The translations under genes and the position numbers were made by a program. From Hermatobates lingyangjiaoensis (lineage: Eukaryota; Arthropoda; Insecta; Hemiptera; Hermatobatidae), in the NCBI GenBank assembly GCA_026182355.1, contig JAPFBL010000550.1:1-64000 (forward strand): DNA of 64,000 nt. Reading direction: 5' to 3'. The notes beneath the pieces were generated by a model that was given only the letters and a program-made list of their open reading frames with translations, was not told the DNA's origin and made no database searches. Shown piece by piece: positions 10,015-20,431 of this stretch (positions within the stretch are counted from its first letter, which is position 1; each line of letters starts with the position of its first letter).

Positions 10015-10315
10015 TACATATAAACCGTTTGATTGAAAATAGGTATATTAAGTAATCAGGATTCATTGGGTCAATTTTCTAGGTTCAAAATCAAACACTC
10101 ATTGCAGACGTTTCGGTTTTATTTTAAAACCTTTTTGATAGGTTGAGGTAAGAATGTTTTTTAATAGGACAATGAAATTTACATTATTTAAACGAATGAA
10201 GAATCTTGACAGGTTAAAACTTTCGACTAGACAATCAGATAATATTACAAGTAACCTCAACAATGTTGGAAATGAGAGTTTGAACCTAGAAAATTGACCG
10301 AATCCTGATTACATA
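10015..10315. mobile_element. PLE foldback with internal sequence
   Basis: The left arm 'cagacgtttcggttttattt' and the right end 'tgagagtttgaacctagaaa' are inverted. About 120 bp of unrelated sequence lies between. Related to the arms at 36160-36420 and 51184-51305. Confidence 0.55.
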
Positions 10316-10379
10316 ATACATATATATATAATTAAAATAAGCAGCGACACATAAACAGAAACACAACAAAGACTCACTT

Positions 10380-10417
10380 TTCAATATTTCGACCGTAATG
10401 GCGGTCGTCCTCAGGAG
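10380..10417 (-). ncRNA. Hammerhead-like motif
   Basis: Minus strand: CTGAGGA, extra C, GACC/GGTC hairpin, GAAA, palindrome ATAT, T. Helix I about 2 bp. Confidence 0.68.
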
Positions 10418-10810
10418 AAGAAGTGAATTGACGGAGGGACGACAGTCAACTAAAGAACTCACTGGGTGAGGGCTAAAGCAGTGCTGCCGCAAAGGAGACA
10501 AATAAAAAAGGAACTAGGAAGTCGAGAGCAAAAAGAAAAAAAAGTTTTTGAAAGGTAGAAAAAGGTTAAGAAAAGAAAAAATAAAGAAAATATATAGAAC
10601 AATTAAAAAAAAAATATTTAAAAAAATAAATAAAAAATATTTAAAAAATAAAATAAAATAAATAAAAAAAACTAACGATTTAAATTCAAGCCAGGTTTCG
10701 AGCGTGCCCCCTGGAGCCAAATGTGGGCTTCCTCAGAAGAGTTAACGATTTTATAAGATAAAGAATGAAGCTGTTTAAAGCAGTGGGAAATAACGGGATT
10801 CATAATTAAA
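10418..10810 (-). pseudogene. PLE terminal repeat plus extreme C-terminal coding end
   Basis: Minus-strand codons at about 10672-10745 read SSEEAHIWLQGARSKPGLNL before a stop (10672-10674). The same ending, ASEEAHIWLLGARSAPGLNL, closes the longer PLE fragment at 60264-60890. Everything upstream of this tail is missing. The low-complexity A-rich region 10530-10670 lies in its 3' UTR. Confidence 0.65.
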
Positions 10811-11100
10811 AATTAATTTAGACAAAAAAAGTGTGAAACTTGGCTTAAAACAAAAGTATTAACTATAAACCAACAAAAAATGAAATCCAAATAATGTAAA
10901 AAAGAATTAATAAAAATAGAATTAATACCAAACAAAGAAGTAAAAACTAAAACGGATCAAATAAGTAAATAGAACAAATAACAACTGATAACAGAATTAA
11001 ATCAAAGTATAAAAAAATAATAAAGAATAAATTATAATGAAAAACCACGAAGAAATCAAATTTAAATAAGAATATATAAGATAATAATTATAAATAAGAA
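10811..11100. other. A-rich sequence
   Basis: Strongly A-rich on the plus strand, no frame seen. It may be internal PLE sequence in antisense. Confidence 0.3.
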
Positions 11101-11124
11101 TATAAGAATATATATATATATATA

Positions 11125-11240
11125 TATAAACTAGAATTTAAAAAAGAACACATAGAAAGGAAACCACTGAACTCACTACTATATTTCGATGTCCTCGTCT
11201 TCAGGAAAAGAAGTGAATCGCTCCAAAGGCTGATAACGAT
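11125..11240 (-). mobile_element. PLE family E arm
   Basis: Inverse of the arms at 36005-36140 and 59225-59340; TA runs flank it on both sides. Confidence 0.6.
11177..11207 (-). ncRNA. Hammerhead-like motif (family E), weak hairpin
   Basis: Minus strand: CTGAAGA, extra C, then only GA/TC pairing, GAAA, ATAT, A. Core bases are intact but helix II is about 2 bp. Confidence 0.45.
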
Positions 11241-11817
11241 ATATATATATATATAAAAAGATTCCACACATTAAATAAATATCAGCATTAAGCTACAGCT
11301 AGAATTTTCAAAAGGACACACTGAATTAAAATCATTGAAACTCAATGATCACTGAGTTTTAGTGATTTCAATTCTGAGTGTTCTTTTGAAAATTTTAGTT
11401 TATTCAATTCGAAATAAAAAAAAAAAGACAAAGATCGTTCAACCAAAACAACCTCTCTTCGTCAATATCAGTTTGACTCTGAAGAACACAAATTGTTTTG
11501 GTTGAAAGATTTTAAGTCATTTTTCTGATTTTCTTACTGTGGTTTATATGTTGATTTTTATTACATAGTTTTACTGTGAAATCTTGTTAACAAAAAAATA
11601 TATATTCTTATGTATAATAAAAGGCTACACCACAGTAAGAATTTCAAAAATAGGAGTAAAATATATGAACCAAAACAATTTGTCTTCGTCAGAGTAACAT
11701 TCGAACGCGTTAAATTTTAAATCATTAGTTGTGCAATCCATAATTGTGTGGTATTTACTCATTCTGAGGTAAAATGGTTAAACCAACAAAAGTCTCCACA
11801 CAAATGAAATTTTATTC

Positions 11818-11853
11818 AACGCGTTTCGAACACTTTGTGTTCATCATCAGGAA
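11818..11853 (-). ncRNA. Hammerhead-like motif (family C)
   Basis: Minus strand: CTGATGA, extra T, GAACAC/GTGTTC, GAAA, palindrome ACGCGT, T; helix I CTT/GAA-type. Confidence 0.7.
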
Positions 11854-11887
11854 GACACCAACCCGTCAGTACCACATCCTTGGTGTC

Positions 11888-11926
11888 TTCCTGATGATGA
11901 ACACAAAGTGTTCGAAACACGTTGAA
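11888..11926 (+). ncRNA. Hammerhead-like motif (family C)
   Basis: CTGATGA 11891-11897, extra T, GAACAC/GTGTTC, GAAA 11914-11917. Helix III ACACGT carries one change from ACGCGT. Confidence 0.6.
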
Positions 11927-12169
11927 TAAAACTTCATTTGTGTGGAGACTTTTGTTGGTTTATCCATTTTACCTCAGAATGCGTTAAATTTTGTTTGAAT
12001 TTGACAGACGAAAATGAGTTCTAATAACAAGATCATATTCCCACTTATAAATTTCCTAATACCTTTTTAGAAGTTGATTTTTATTTCATTATGAAGTTTT
12101 GTTTTACATATATAATTAACTATTAATTAGCTTGTCATCATGCTGTTACAACGACTGTTAAAAATACTA

Positions 12170-12520
12170 ATTCAATTCATTAGTTGTGCAATCCGTAATT
12201 GTGTGGTATTTACTCATTCTGAGGTAAAATGGATAAACAAACAAAAGTCTCCACAAAAATGAAGTTTTATTCAACAACAACAACACGTTTCAAACACTTT
12301 GTGTTCATAATCAGGAAGACACCAAGGATGTGGTGCTGAAGGGTTGGTCCAATGAAAACAACTAGTAGGAAATGTCCTTCCTACCATATCCCTAGTGTCT
12401 TCCTGATGATGAATACAAAGTGTTTGAAACGCGTTGTTGTTGTTGTTGCATACAACTTCATTTGTGTGGAGACTTTTGTTTGTTTATCCATTTTACCTCA
12501 GAATGACTAATTTAATTATT
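12170..12520. mobile_element. PLE family C foldback, diverged
   Basis: Inverted arms as in the neighbouring copy. The plus-strand core at 12400-12438 keeps CTGATGA and pairing through G-U changes (GAATAC/GTGTTT); the minus-strand core has CTGATTA and is broken. Confidence 0.6.
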
Positions 12521-12529
12521 GAAGATTAG

Positions 12530-13080
12530 GTCAAAATTAATAACTTTTGATTTCAAGCCAATGTTTTACCGAAATTTGTTTGGCATTCTCAAAGCTTAGT
12601 GAAAAGTTATTCAACGCATTAACTATATCTCCTTTTTTTGTAATATATACTATAAAAACTAAACTGAATTAACATGGAAACTTCAATGATCACACATGAT
12701 ATGTTAATAAACAATATAAATTAAGCTTTTTTTTTTTAAATAATACCGTATCTAGAGAATTATATAAATCATTACGCATACTGGATGAAATATTTTAACG
12801 AATTAGTAATTGATTGCAAATATAGATAATATTTAAACTTTTTTGTAATAAAAACTAACTAAATCCTCGTACTAATGCCCATTTTTTGTTTTTCTAAATA
12901 AAATATATATTTCGATGTACCCAATTAGCAAATTTGATTTAGAAACACGTACATTTGATTTGAAAAAGAAGTAAATTTGATTTATAAATGTGTAGAATAT
13001 CAGCAATTTAAAAAAGATTGAACTTGACTTGCAAAACTTATCAGAATATAATACTAAATACAGGAATCTGTTTGCAAAAT
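12530..13080. other. Intron-like AT-rich sequence, mostly featureless
   Basis: 12530-12620 matches one arm of the foldback at 29330-29865. The remainder has no recognisable feature. It lies in intron 2 of the COA7-like gene. Confidence 0.4.
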
Positions 13081-13089
13081 CTGACTTAC

Positions 13090-13256
13090 CAAATCTTGAG
13101 ACTGTGTATAACCACCTTTTCCTGCCATATAATAATTTGCAGTTTTATAACAGCTTCTAGGAAATTTATAGTCATCGCAATTTGATTTATATATTTTAGC
13201 TGCTTTTGCATAATCCTTATTTATTGCTTCTAAATAATCTCCAAGTAGGTGGCAAA
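13090..13256 (-). CDS. COA7: COA7-like gene, exon 2 (Sel1-like repeat protein)
   Basis: 167 nt, entered from an AG acceptor with a pyrimidine-rich tract ('ctttgctttttag') and left at a strong donor (GTAAGT). Spliced to exon 1 it completes a split codon and gives 55 more residues, including CHLLGDYLEAI, AAKIYKSNCDDYKFPRSCYK and YYMAGKGGYTQ. This is close to the human COA7 region with CYKLGAYYVTGKGGLTQ. COA7 is an intermembrane-space Sel1-repeat protein for cytochrome c oxidase assembly; paired cysteines form disulfides. Cys35, Cys60 and Cys69 lie in this exon, and both C-x8-C spacings (26/35, 60/69) match the family. The frame ends in phase 0 after Leu89. The remaining roughly 140 residues should lie beyond the left edge, since I found no further exon at 1-13089. 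Identification is by remembered family pattern. Confidence 0.85.
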
Positions 13257-13624
13257 CTAAAAAGCAAAGAAAAATGTGTTTAACAAATTTTAAGATGCGT
13301 TTAAATGGTACTAAAGAAAAAATTTAAAATGAAATCAAACGTGAATTCTACATTACTACATATTATTATATTTTAATCGGGTTAACATAATAAATACTCG
13401 TCTCATAATAATGGTTCAAGAATAATACATGCATTAAACTATGAACTAACATAAAATATACAATTTTGCAAGCAAAGCTAGGTAATCTAGTAAACTAACA
13501 AAATAAGTAAAAAAAAAATACGTTAAATTATGAATTATTATTCCTATATGTATAGCAATCTGAAGTATATTTAATGATGGCATTATACATACATTTCCAA
13601 GTAAATCTTGAAATATATACGAAC
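13257..13624 (-). other. COA7-like intron 1 (368 bp)
   Basis: Minus-strand GT (13624-13623) to AG (13258-13257), phase 1. The donor is weak (GTTCGT). No repeat inside. Confidence 0.75.
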
Positions 13625-13724
13625 CCTCTGGATTTTTTTCACTAAAACAGCCAAATCTATATTCAGTTCCCAAATTTTTTATATAATCTTTAACATCTTC
13701 CTCACTTTTTAAATCATAAGCCAT
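13625..13724 (-). CDS. COA7: COA7-like gene, exon 1 with start codon
   Basis: ATG at 13724-13722 on the minus strand. 33 codons plus one base: MAYDLKSEEDVKDYIKNLGT, then EYRFGCFSEKNPE. Human COA7 also begins with a short acidic segment and a C-YHEKDPDG-C block, matching C-FSEKNPEV-C once the codon split by the intron is joined (Cys26 to Cys35). There is no cleavable targeting peptide, as expected for proteins imported through the disulfide relay. The open frame continues about 40 codons past the donor without homology, so splicing at 13625 is inferred from the family fit and exact frame match to exon 2. The gene is transcribed leftward, divergent from KDM4 about 18 kb away. Confidence 0.83.
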
Positions 13725-14230
13725 AATAATACAAATTAATTTAAGATTGCAACAATTTTGGAAATTTTAATACTACATCTAAACCATTCGGCTGTACAGC
13801 TGATATTGACAGCCTCACAGGTTGGTAATACCTCAGAATAACAAGAATTATACTATAATTTAAAGATAATTGAAGTAGTTTTGAATAATATATAATTAAA
13901 ATAACTTACATCTTTATTGAGTATACTTTTGTAACAGATTAGACACATTCATTTGTTCAGCAACAGTTATTTCACTTAATTTTTTAAGCTTCTGACTCAA
14001 GCGTCTATCAACTCACTTTCACTCCTGCAATCACAATAATTCATCTGAATGTGTTCTAAATTTCATTGTTGACCACCTTCATCAGCAACCTGATTAATTA
14101 CAAATCTATATACCAATAAGTATAAAAACAAATTATATAATGAACAATTTATACTTTGTAATAAAAATTTCAATCACTTCTAATTCAAAGTGGAACTTTA
14201 ACATGTAATATGAGCCCAAGTCAATATTTC
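13725..14230 (-). promoter_or_regulatory. Probable upstream region of the COA7-like gene
   Basis: This lies immediately upstream of the minus-strand start codon and has no transposon match in its first 200 bp. I see no clear TATA or initiator signal. A 32-codon open minus-strand patch near 13918-14015 is not assigned. Confidence 0.3.
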
Positions 14231-15461
14231 ACTTGAAGTAAGGTATCAATCAGGTTATATTATAGTTTAGTAGTCCTCTATCATACCTTGTGTAGCTTTT
14301 TGTGTACATTGACAGAAATATAAACCCTTTTTTATTTCTACTTATACAGAAATCTATAACTGAGTCACTAAAAAAAATAAACGTTGGCTTTAAGCAATGT
14401 ATTGAACAACTATAAAATATTATTAAAGTTAATTGCAACTCAATTTCATCAGTGTTGTAGAAACTATCTAACAATGGTTTGAAATAATAAATGAAACTCT
14501 AAATCGTCTTCTTATACTTTCTTATCACTGTTGATAACAAAAAGCAGATTCTGCCCCCTCCGTCCCAATCTACTGCATTTATTTCTCCATTTGTCAGACC
14601 TCTAAATCCTGTTTAAATTTTGTATAAAAGAGTTTGTCGTTGTGTCCTAATAAAATACTGGATTCATGACAAATATTTAAGGTTAGATGTTTTTTTTTGT
14701 TTTCAAAACCACTGACGTGAATTTTAAAATTTTGTATAAACTTTAAATCTACTTTAAATAAACGTTTTGAATCTATTTTAAATTAGTATGTTGTCAAAAA
14801 AAAAATTGACACTCGATTAACCGGGAGTGGCAATATAGCATTAAAACTGTGAAACTGAAATTGGAACAATCTTTGTTTATTATTATTATTATGATTGGTA
14901 TTATAATAAACAGGTGTTATTATTGGAATATCTGTTTATATCTACCTATATACTTATAAAACTGTAATGACCAATCATTTTTGATTTGTTGCCACCGTGC
15001 ATAGTCTGAATAAATAATTTAATATGCGTAATCTTGTGGAATTCGTAGCCAGGACCTTTGCATTGGAAGTCTAGTGGCCTACTAACGATGAAACCTTGTA
15101 TGTTGCACCCCGTTGAAACTTGCAGTACCTGTTATTTCAGTTTATACTCGTTCATTCATATAAATATTAAAGAAAACAGTAAGTAATATATGATTTAACA
15201 AATAGCGGCATTAAAAAGAAAGAAGAATGAAAAATAAATTCTTTCAACATAAGTCAGGTAAAATTACTGACTCCAGATGTAAAATCTATTTCTGTTATAG
15301 AATAAACCTAACCGGTTTTTTTTTTCTAGGAAAGGTCTTAGTCCCATTTTTGGAATCTTTTTGTTGTTTAGACGATGTTGTTTTTTTTGCACGATTTACT
15401 TTGAATTCTTGGCGCTATTCTCTACCCCAAGGGGACTTTTTGCACTTCACTTCCAAAACAT
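14231..15461. other. Intergenic AT-rich sequence
   Basis: Several runs of A/T and a short (ATT)n at 14878-14893. No gene recognised. 15225-15461 may be the upstream, unrecognisable part of the Helitron remnant. Confidence 0.35.
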
Positions 15462-15811
15462 AAGCATGAATTCAAAAAAGGAGCTCCTGTCATGTGTATG
15501 AGAAATGCTGATCCACCGAGCTTATATAATGAAACAAGACTAATAACTGAGGAGCTTTACGATAAAGTCATTGTTTGTAAAATTATTTTCATCACGGTTT
15601 CAAGAGGAAATAGTTTTAATTCCAAGATTGAAATTTGTTTTTATCTAAAGAGGACAACATTTCTTTTTCAAAGATTCAATTTCCAATTCAGTTATTTGCC
15701 ATGACTATTCATAAGTCTCAAGGAGAAACTCTACAGAAAGTTTTAGTTCATTTAGGTAAAGCAGTATTTCAACATGACCAGTTACATGTTGCTCTCAGTA
15801 GGGTTATTTAG
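15462..15811 (+). pseudogene. Helitron PIF1-type helicase remnant (C-terminal motifs)
   Basis: Codons read KHEFKKGAPVMCMRNADPPS followed by LYNETRL, then after a frame slip near 15690 FAMTIHKSQGETLQKVLVHL and HDQLHVALSRV, ending at a stop (15809-15811). These are the C-terminal motifs of the PIF1-like helicase of Helitrons (GAPVMLLRN-type, MTI.KSQG.T and LYVALSRV). The Rep/HUH domain and most of the helicase are missing. At least one frameshift makes it a dead copy. I could not place its ends, as no CTRR terminus with hairpin is evident nearby. Confidence 0.85.
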
Positions 15812-16230
15812 CGTTTATCTTCATTTACGTAAACATGATTGCATTAAAAAGGAAGGTGATGGCTGACTCAACGGATTCCATATAAAATTTGTTATGACAC
15901 TCAAGCCAAACTGATTTGTTAATTAAAAATATTTTTAAAAATTCTTTAAATATTTTTAATCAATTAATTTTATATATAATAAATTGAAATATTTGAATCT
16001 ACTAAAAAAAATCAGATGTTGTCGTGTAAATGTCATCCTGTTAAACTTACTTCCACCATTGGATCAGGATGTTTCATACTCCACTACTTTATCATAAAAA
16101 TTTAGTTAAGTCATTGTAGATCAATGACTGGTGATAGATAAAAACGTCCATTCTAGGATTTTTTTTTCAAACTTATTGTGAAATATAGACGTAACTCTTT
16201 CTCAATGTTTTGTTATGTATTTTTTTATGA
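15812..16230. other. AT-rich sequence after the Helitron remnant
   Basis: No gene or identifiable repeat. Possibly more of the Helitron's 3' part. Confidence 0.3.
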
Positions 16231-16239
16231 TATATATAT

Positions 16240-16420
16240 ATATCAATCAATGATCAAACCACAATGAGAAATGGGAAAAACCCAATGGTTGGGTTTTTGA
16301 CTCTTACGAAGACCGCTTGTTACGGTTGAAAGATCTTAGTCTTGTTTTCCCATTTTCTTATTGTGGTTTGATCATTGATTGTTATTTCACGTGTTTATGT
16401 GAAATCTTTTTAATATATAT
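16240..16420. mobile_element. PLE family A foldback
   Basis: Arms 'atcaatgatcaaaccacaat' and inverse. The right-arm core reads CTTACGA instead of CTGACGA, so the hammerhead is disabled. Confidence 0.65.
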
Positions 16421-16424
16421 ATGA

Positions 16425-16560
16425 TGTAATTTTTTTTTGAGGGTTGAGGTCCAATGATTTTAAACTAGGGAGCCTAAACTACTTCTTTTGCCGACGTTTC
16501 GACATATATTTATGTCATCTTCAGGGCTACAACATGATTGTTTTAAAATTAGCACTACTA
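16425..16560 (-). mobile_element. PLE family F arm
   Basis: 'gaggtccaatgattttaaac' through 'gggctacaacatgattgttt' matches one arm of the foldbacks at 39028-39577 and 60940-61260. Confidence 0.65.
16490..16527 (-). ncRNA. Hammerhead-like motif (family F), all helices intact
   Basis: Minus strand: GCC/GGC helix I, CTGAAGA (rc of 16518-16524), extra T, GACA/TGTC, GAAA, palindrome ACGT, C. Confidence 0.76.
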
Positions 16561-16639
16561 TTACTATTATTTGGTAATTTATTACATTTTAATATGTAAA
16601 TATAATATTAATATGTATTTATTAATATGTATATGTATT

Positions 16640-16773
16640 TCTGGTAAATTACCAGAAAGGTGGAAATCCATAGTGAGAAAACTTGAAAAATTAACTCGGA
16701 AAAGAACAAAAGTTAAAATTGGCATAATTTTTAATAAAACATGTTTGATTGAAGGTCTGCTTCCAAAATACAC

Positions 16774-16790
<17 letters not shown>
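16640..16790 (+). pseudogene. PLE N-terminal coding fragment
   Basis: Frame reads GKLPERWKSIVRKLEKLTRK then KVKIGIIFNKTCLIEGLLPK and YTNI. It is similar in plan to the segments at 7288-7385, 9541-9640 and 57800-57900 (arginine-rich helix then F-N, LLP, YT). These fit the variable N-terminus of PLE proteins before the reverse transcriptase. It is interrupted by TA repeats. Confidence 0.5.
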
Positions 16791-16812
<22 letters not shown>

Positions 16813-16919
16813 GTTTAAATGTTTCATTAAATGCCTTGCTTATTTTTATAGTTTTTTGCACAACTTTTCTAATTTTCTAATATAATTTTTCCATCTTTTA
16901 GGTAAAATGTACACCAATT

Positions 16920-17020
16920 CACCAAATGTTTTATTCATAAGGTTACTTACACTCATTCCGACGTTTCGATCAACTCTGATCATTTTCAAGGATAATTATT
17001 ACTTTCACCATTTTTTTTTT
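16920..17020 (-). mobile_element. PLE arm with degenerate core
   Basis: 'ttccgacgtttcgatcaact' marks the 3' half of a hammerhead-like unit. The 5' half reads CTTGAAA on the minus strand. Confidence 0.4.
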
Positions 17021-17362
17021 AATTATCAAAAGATCAAAAACAATTATTAAACAATAACTAAACTGATAATATACATTAAGCTCATATTGAATTCTTTCAC
17101 TATGGGGAAAATATCAAAATAACCTTGACTTTAACAGGTTTCCTTCACACTGCTTTTAATTACACTACCTTACTTAAATTTCCTTACTTCTCTTGTAGAC
17201 TTCTGGTTTTAGTCAAGGTGACCACTACTACCTCAACCACTTGACTAAAACAAAAAAGCTAAACTTGTTTTTACAAACTTACAAACTGTTTTTTTCTAGA
17301 TATACAATGAAATACTATTAAGCATTAGAGTTATAGATTAAGCCTATATATTAACAAAGTTT

Positions 17363-17366
<4 letters not shown>

Positions 17367-17400
<34 letters not shown>
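17367..17400. repeat. Poly(A) tract
   Basis: More than 30 consecutive A. No retroelement body or target duplication could be tied to it. Confidence 0.8.
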
Positions 17401-17402
<2 letters not shown>

Positions 17403-17689
17403 TTTAGTTGCCTCTTTAACAAGAAATGAAAAAAAAAACAAAAAATCAAAAAATCAATCGAGAAATAAAAGATTATTTTTATATTATCTATTTAGTGCGT
17501 CTTGAAATTAAAACATTTTGAGTTTTTTTGTTTTATTGGACAAAAAGGAGGTTAGATTTGGAAATGTTGATAGATTTTAGATTTTAATGACGCAAAAAGT
17601 CGAGTAAGCCGTACATCTAAAAATAGCAGAGGTTTGAAACATGACTCACAGATGACGTCATTGCTATATTTCAATATCTAACGTCTAAC
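17401..17689. other. AT-rich spacer
   Basis: Nothing recognised. Confidence 0.3.
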
Positions 17690-19322
17690 TAAAAAAAAAA
17701 AAATCTGGAGTGGCCTACACTCAACTTTACTATAAGTAACTTAATATCAAATTTCATGAGTGTGTAATATATAACGTCTTTTTTAGGCATAATGTGAACA
17801 TCTAAATGGGATATGATTATTAGTCTTTCATTCCTGAGGTAGTAGAGATAGTGATTGAAGGACATATCAATATATAAGCTTATTTTTGTATATCACACAG
17901 CTGATGCAGATAATTTCATTAGTATAACTACAGCAGTAATAACATTTTTGAAAAACCCATGTGAACATTTCTAGAAACGAAATATTCTCCTACAAGAGAA
18001 CATGTAGGAAATTATTTAAATTATTTTGTTCAAATAGCCAGTGGATTTCTTACATCGTTTACTTGACATCCTTCTACAATGAATATTAAAGTAAAATTTT
18101 CAAATGTAAAACAGGAAAATACCCTTATTTTCTCTGAAAAACATCATAAACATCGAAGAAAAAATGTTGTTTTAAGATGATTTATAATTAAAGATGTACG
18201 ATAATTACATTTCTTAATCTCTAAACGAAAGATTTCAATATTGAATTATCTTTTACATTTTTGGTTTTTTACAGAATTATTATACTTTGAATTTTATGGC
18301 TTCTTAGTATTGAATAAGATCATTTTCCTTCCCCTTTGTCAAATAACATATATACGAATTTTTTCTGAGTGTGTGTTATCATTTTCCTGAACAATATTAT
18401 TCCTCCTACAACTCATATAAGTCAATAAACAATTTAAATTGTTCCTTTATAAATATCAATTTTATCTCAGTGGAATCGCTCAAACAATGAAAAAAAATAT
18501 AAAAAATTCGACAAGTATAGCAGGTGATCTCTTAGTCTAAGATAAACAAACAGTTTTTATAGCATTATTGCTCTTTCCCATAAATGAAACTTCATGATTT
18601 TTTTTTTTATGAATTGCTAATTTTTTGTTCCATTTTTGGTCAAATTTTCATTATTTTTTATCAGCCGTTTAGCGTCAAAAAAACATTTTCTGAAAACAGT
18701 TATCGTACTGTACCGCCCCATTAGTGAATGTAATTTTGAAAAAAAATATCTCAACTTATTCTACACATAATGTTCTATTTATAGTCATAGTTTCACTATT
18801 GTCCGTCAAACAGTATGGCTTGTATCGCTCTCACAAGGTTTGAGATTGAATTATAAGTCAAAATTTTTACATTTTATTGAAAAAAAAAATATTTCATGTT
18901 GTTTTAAAATTCTGAATATATTTTTCGTTTGTTGCATTTGTAACCTCAAAGATAATGTCAAAATTTCAAAACTCTTGGGTTATCAGTTTAGGAGAAATAA
19001 ATGTTTAAAAAAAAAACGGTTTTTGGCAAAAAAAGTGACTTTCCCATCATGCATAATTCTTCCCAAACAATAGGGATCTTCGTCTTTATGGGGCCCATTT
19101 TTGTGTAAAATATCAACTTGATCCATCAAAGATTCTGGACCGTAGCGTGGTAACAAGCAATGCTAACACACTCACCCACCCACCCACCCACACACACACA
19201 CACAGACATCATCGTAAAAACTTCATAAAACCACTTCTGGGACCTGAAAACATGTAATTCCGTCAAAATCTCGAGATCGAATTTTTTCACGATCACTATA
19301 CTTTACTTATAGTAAAGTAAAA
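17690..19322 (-). mobile_element. 1.6-kb non-coding element, copy 1 (Helentron-like candidate)
   Basis: Inverse-oriented near-full match to 53254-54886. One end is the 21-bp near-palindrome 'tactttacttatagtaaagta' (about 19303-19323). The other end has the related 'ctttactataagtaactta' just inside 'tggagtggcctacac'. Inner sequence includes a (CCCA)n(CA)n tract (19172-19204). No protein is encoded. Both full copies sit in T/A runs and have subterminal rather than terminal inverted repeats, which fits Helentron-type non-autonomous elements, but I see no definitive hallmark. Confidence 0.6.
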
Positions 19323-19394
19323 AAACAAATAAACCTGAAGATCATTAAATGTCCGATATCTGTCTTTTTTTCTTAGTAAAATGTTATTTATATA

Positions 19395-19969
19395 CAGGGT
19401 GTCCATAAAGTCCATGTGCAGTTAAAAAAATTATATCTTTATTCGTATTTACGATAGAAATAATCTGTAAAAAAGATTAGAAGGGAGTAAACCTACATTT
19501 TTAAGGTTTTATTGTAAAATTAATTTTTATTTTCCACAGTCCTCCATTATTAGCAATATAAAGAGTAATACAGCTTTGAAGTTTACGGAAAACATGTGCC
19601 AACTGATTTACAGTAATCCGTAAAATCTTATTAGTTATTTTAGATTTCAAATCTTCAAATGAACAAGATTTAGATGCATGCACAGTTGTTTTCACAAACC
19701 CCTATAAGAAAAATCTAATGGAGTCAAGTCTGGCGAATGTGAAGATGAATGAAATGGTTCACCTCTTCCGATTCATCTGTTAGGAAAGTCGTGATTTATC
19801 TGTATGGAAGAGGTTACCACATGATGGAGGTTAAGTTCATAAAATTTCAATAAAACTTTAAAAAATATAGATTTACTTCTTTCTAATCCTTTTTACAGAT
19901 CATTTCTATCCCAGCTACAAATAAGGGTATATGTTTTTTAAAACGCACACGGACTTTACGGACACCCTG
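19395..19969 (-). mobile_element. Degenerate mariner-like element with TIRs and TA duplication
   Basis: 575 bp bounded by inverted repeats CAGGGTGTCCATAAAGTCC and the inverse of 'ggactttacggacaccctg'. TA is on both sides (19393-19394, 19970-19971). The minus strand encodes an internally deleted transposase end: NHDFPNR, IGRGEPFHSSSHSPDLTPLD, then a tail ending with QLAHVFRKLQSCI and NNGGL. SPDLTPLDF holds the third catalytic aspartate region of mariner-family (IS630-Tc1-mariner) DDE enzymes. Frames are broken, so it can move only in trans, if at all. Confidence 0.9.
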
Positions 19970-19971
19970 TA

Positions 19972-20430
19972 TTTAACTTTCTCATAATTTTCAAATAATA
20001 TATAATCTCTTTGATATTTACATCATCAAGTCGATGTTGAAGTTCAGAAAATTCGTTATAGTCGTTGCAGGGTGGTTTTACTTATTTAAGTTTCCTTACT
20101 ATAGGGTTACAAGCATATTAATGTACATTGAGAGGGCGATAACCCTCAAGGTCAAGTAAGATTTATCTAAAAATAGCTCGTGTCATCCCATTACTGATAG
20201 CCTACTTCTCTGCTCATTCCAAATTTTCTCATTTTTAACACCGCCTTTACCCTGTAGAAATTTCAACGTATGTCTCCTATATTTTTCCAACTAAATTTCT
20301 CTAAAATACAAAAATTCTACACACATTAATAAAAATATCCTAAACCTTAAGGAAATTAACTAAAGGGGATTTAATTTATAGTCATAATTTATAATATAGT
20401 AATCCCACCTATTATACTAATCACAGTAAA
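19972..20430. other. AT-rich spacer
   Basis: No gene or identifiable repeat. Confidence 0.35.
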
Positions 20431-20431
20431 A

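Larger units (their letters stand above)
11730..12000. mobile_element. PLE family C foldback
   Basis: Arms 'attctgaggtaaaatgg' and inverse, each with 'cacaaagtgttcgaaac'. Relatives: 12170-12520, 29130-29310, and the large palindrome at 41885-43441. Confidence 0.65.

Noticed and set aside
13446..13624. Continuation of the COA7-like frame beyond exon 1
   Set aside because: Residues after NPE lose all family similarity, whereas joining to 13256 restores it with the codon phase exact.
13915..14030. Minus-strand patch reading DRRLSQKLKKLSEITVAEQM
   Set aside because: Only about 32 codons, stops upstream in frame, no convincing acceptor. A terminal exon of an unknown gene is possible but unsupported.
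14531..14640. Possible exon in a slightly GC-richer patch
   Set aside because: No frame of family-like sequence or splice pair could be assembled.
16582..16827. Minus-strand frames rich in YIYIYI
   Set aside because: They translate TA microsatellites; the same applies to frames at 8395, 52905, 59207 and 61149.
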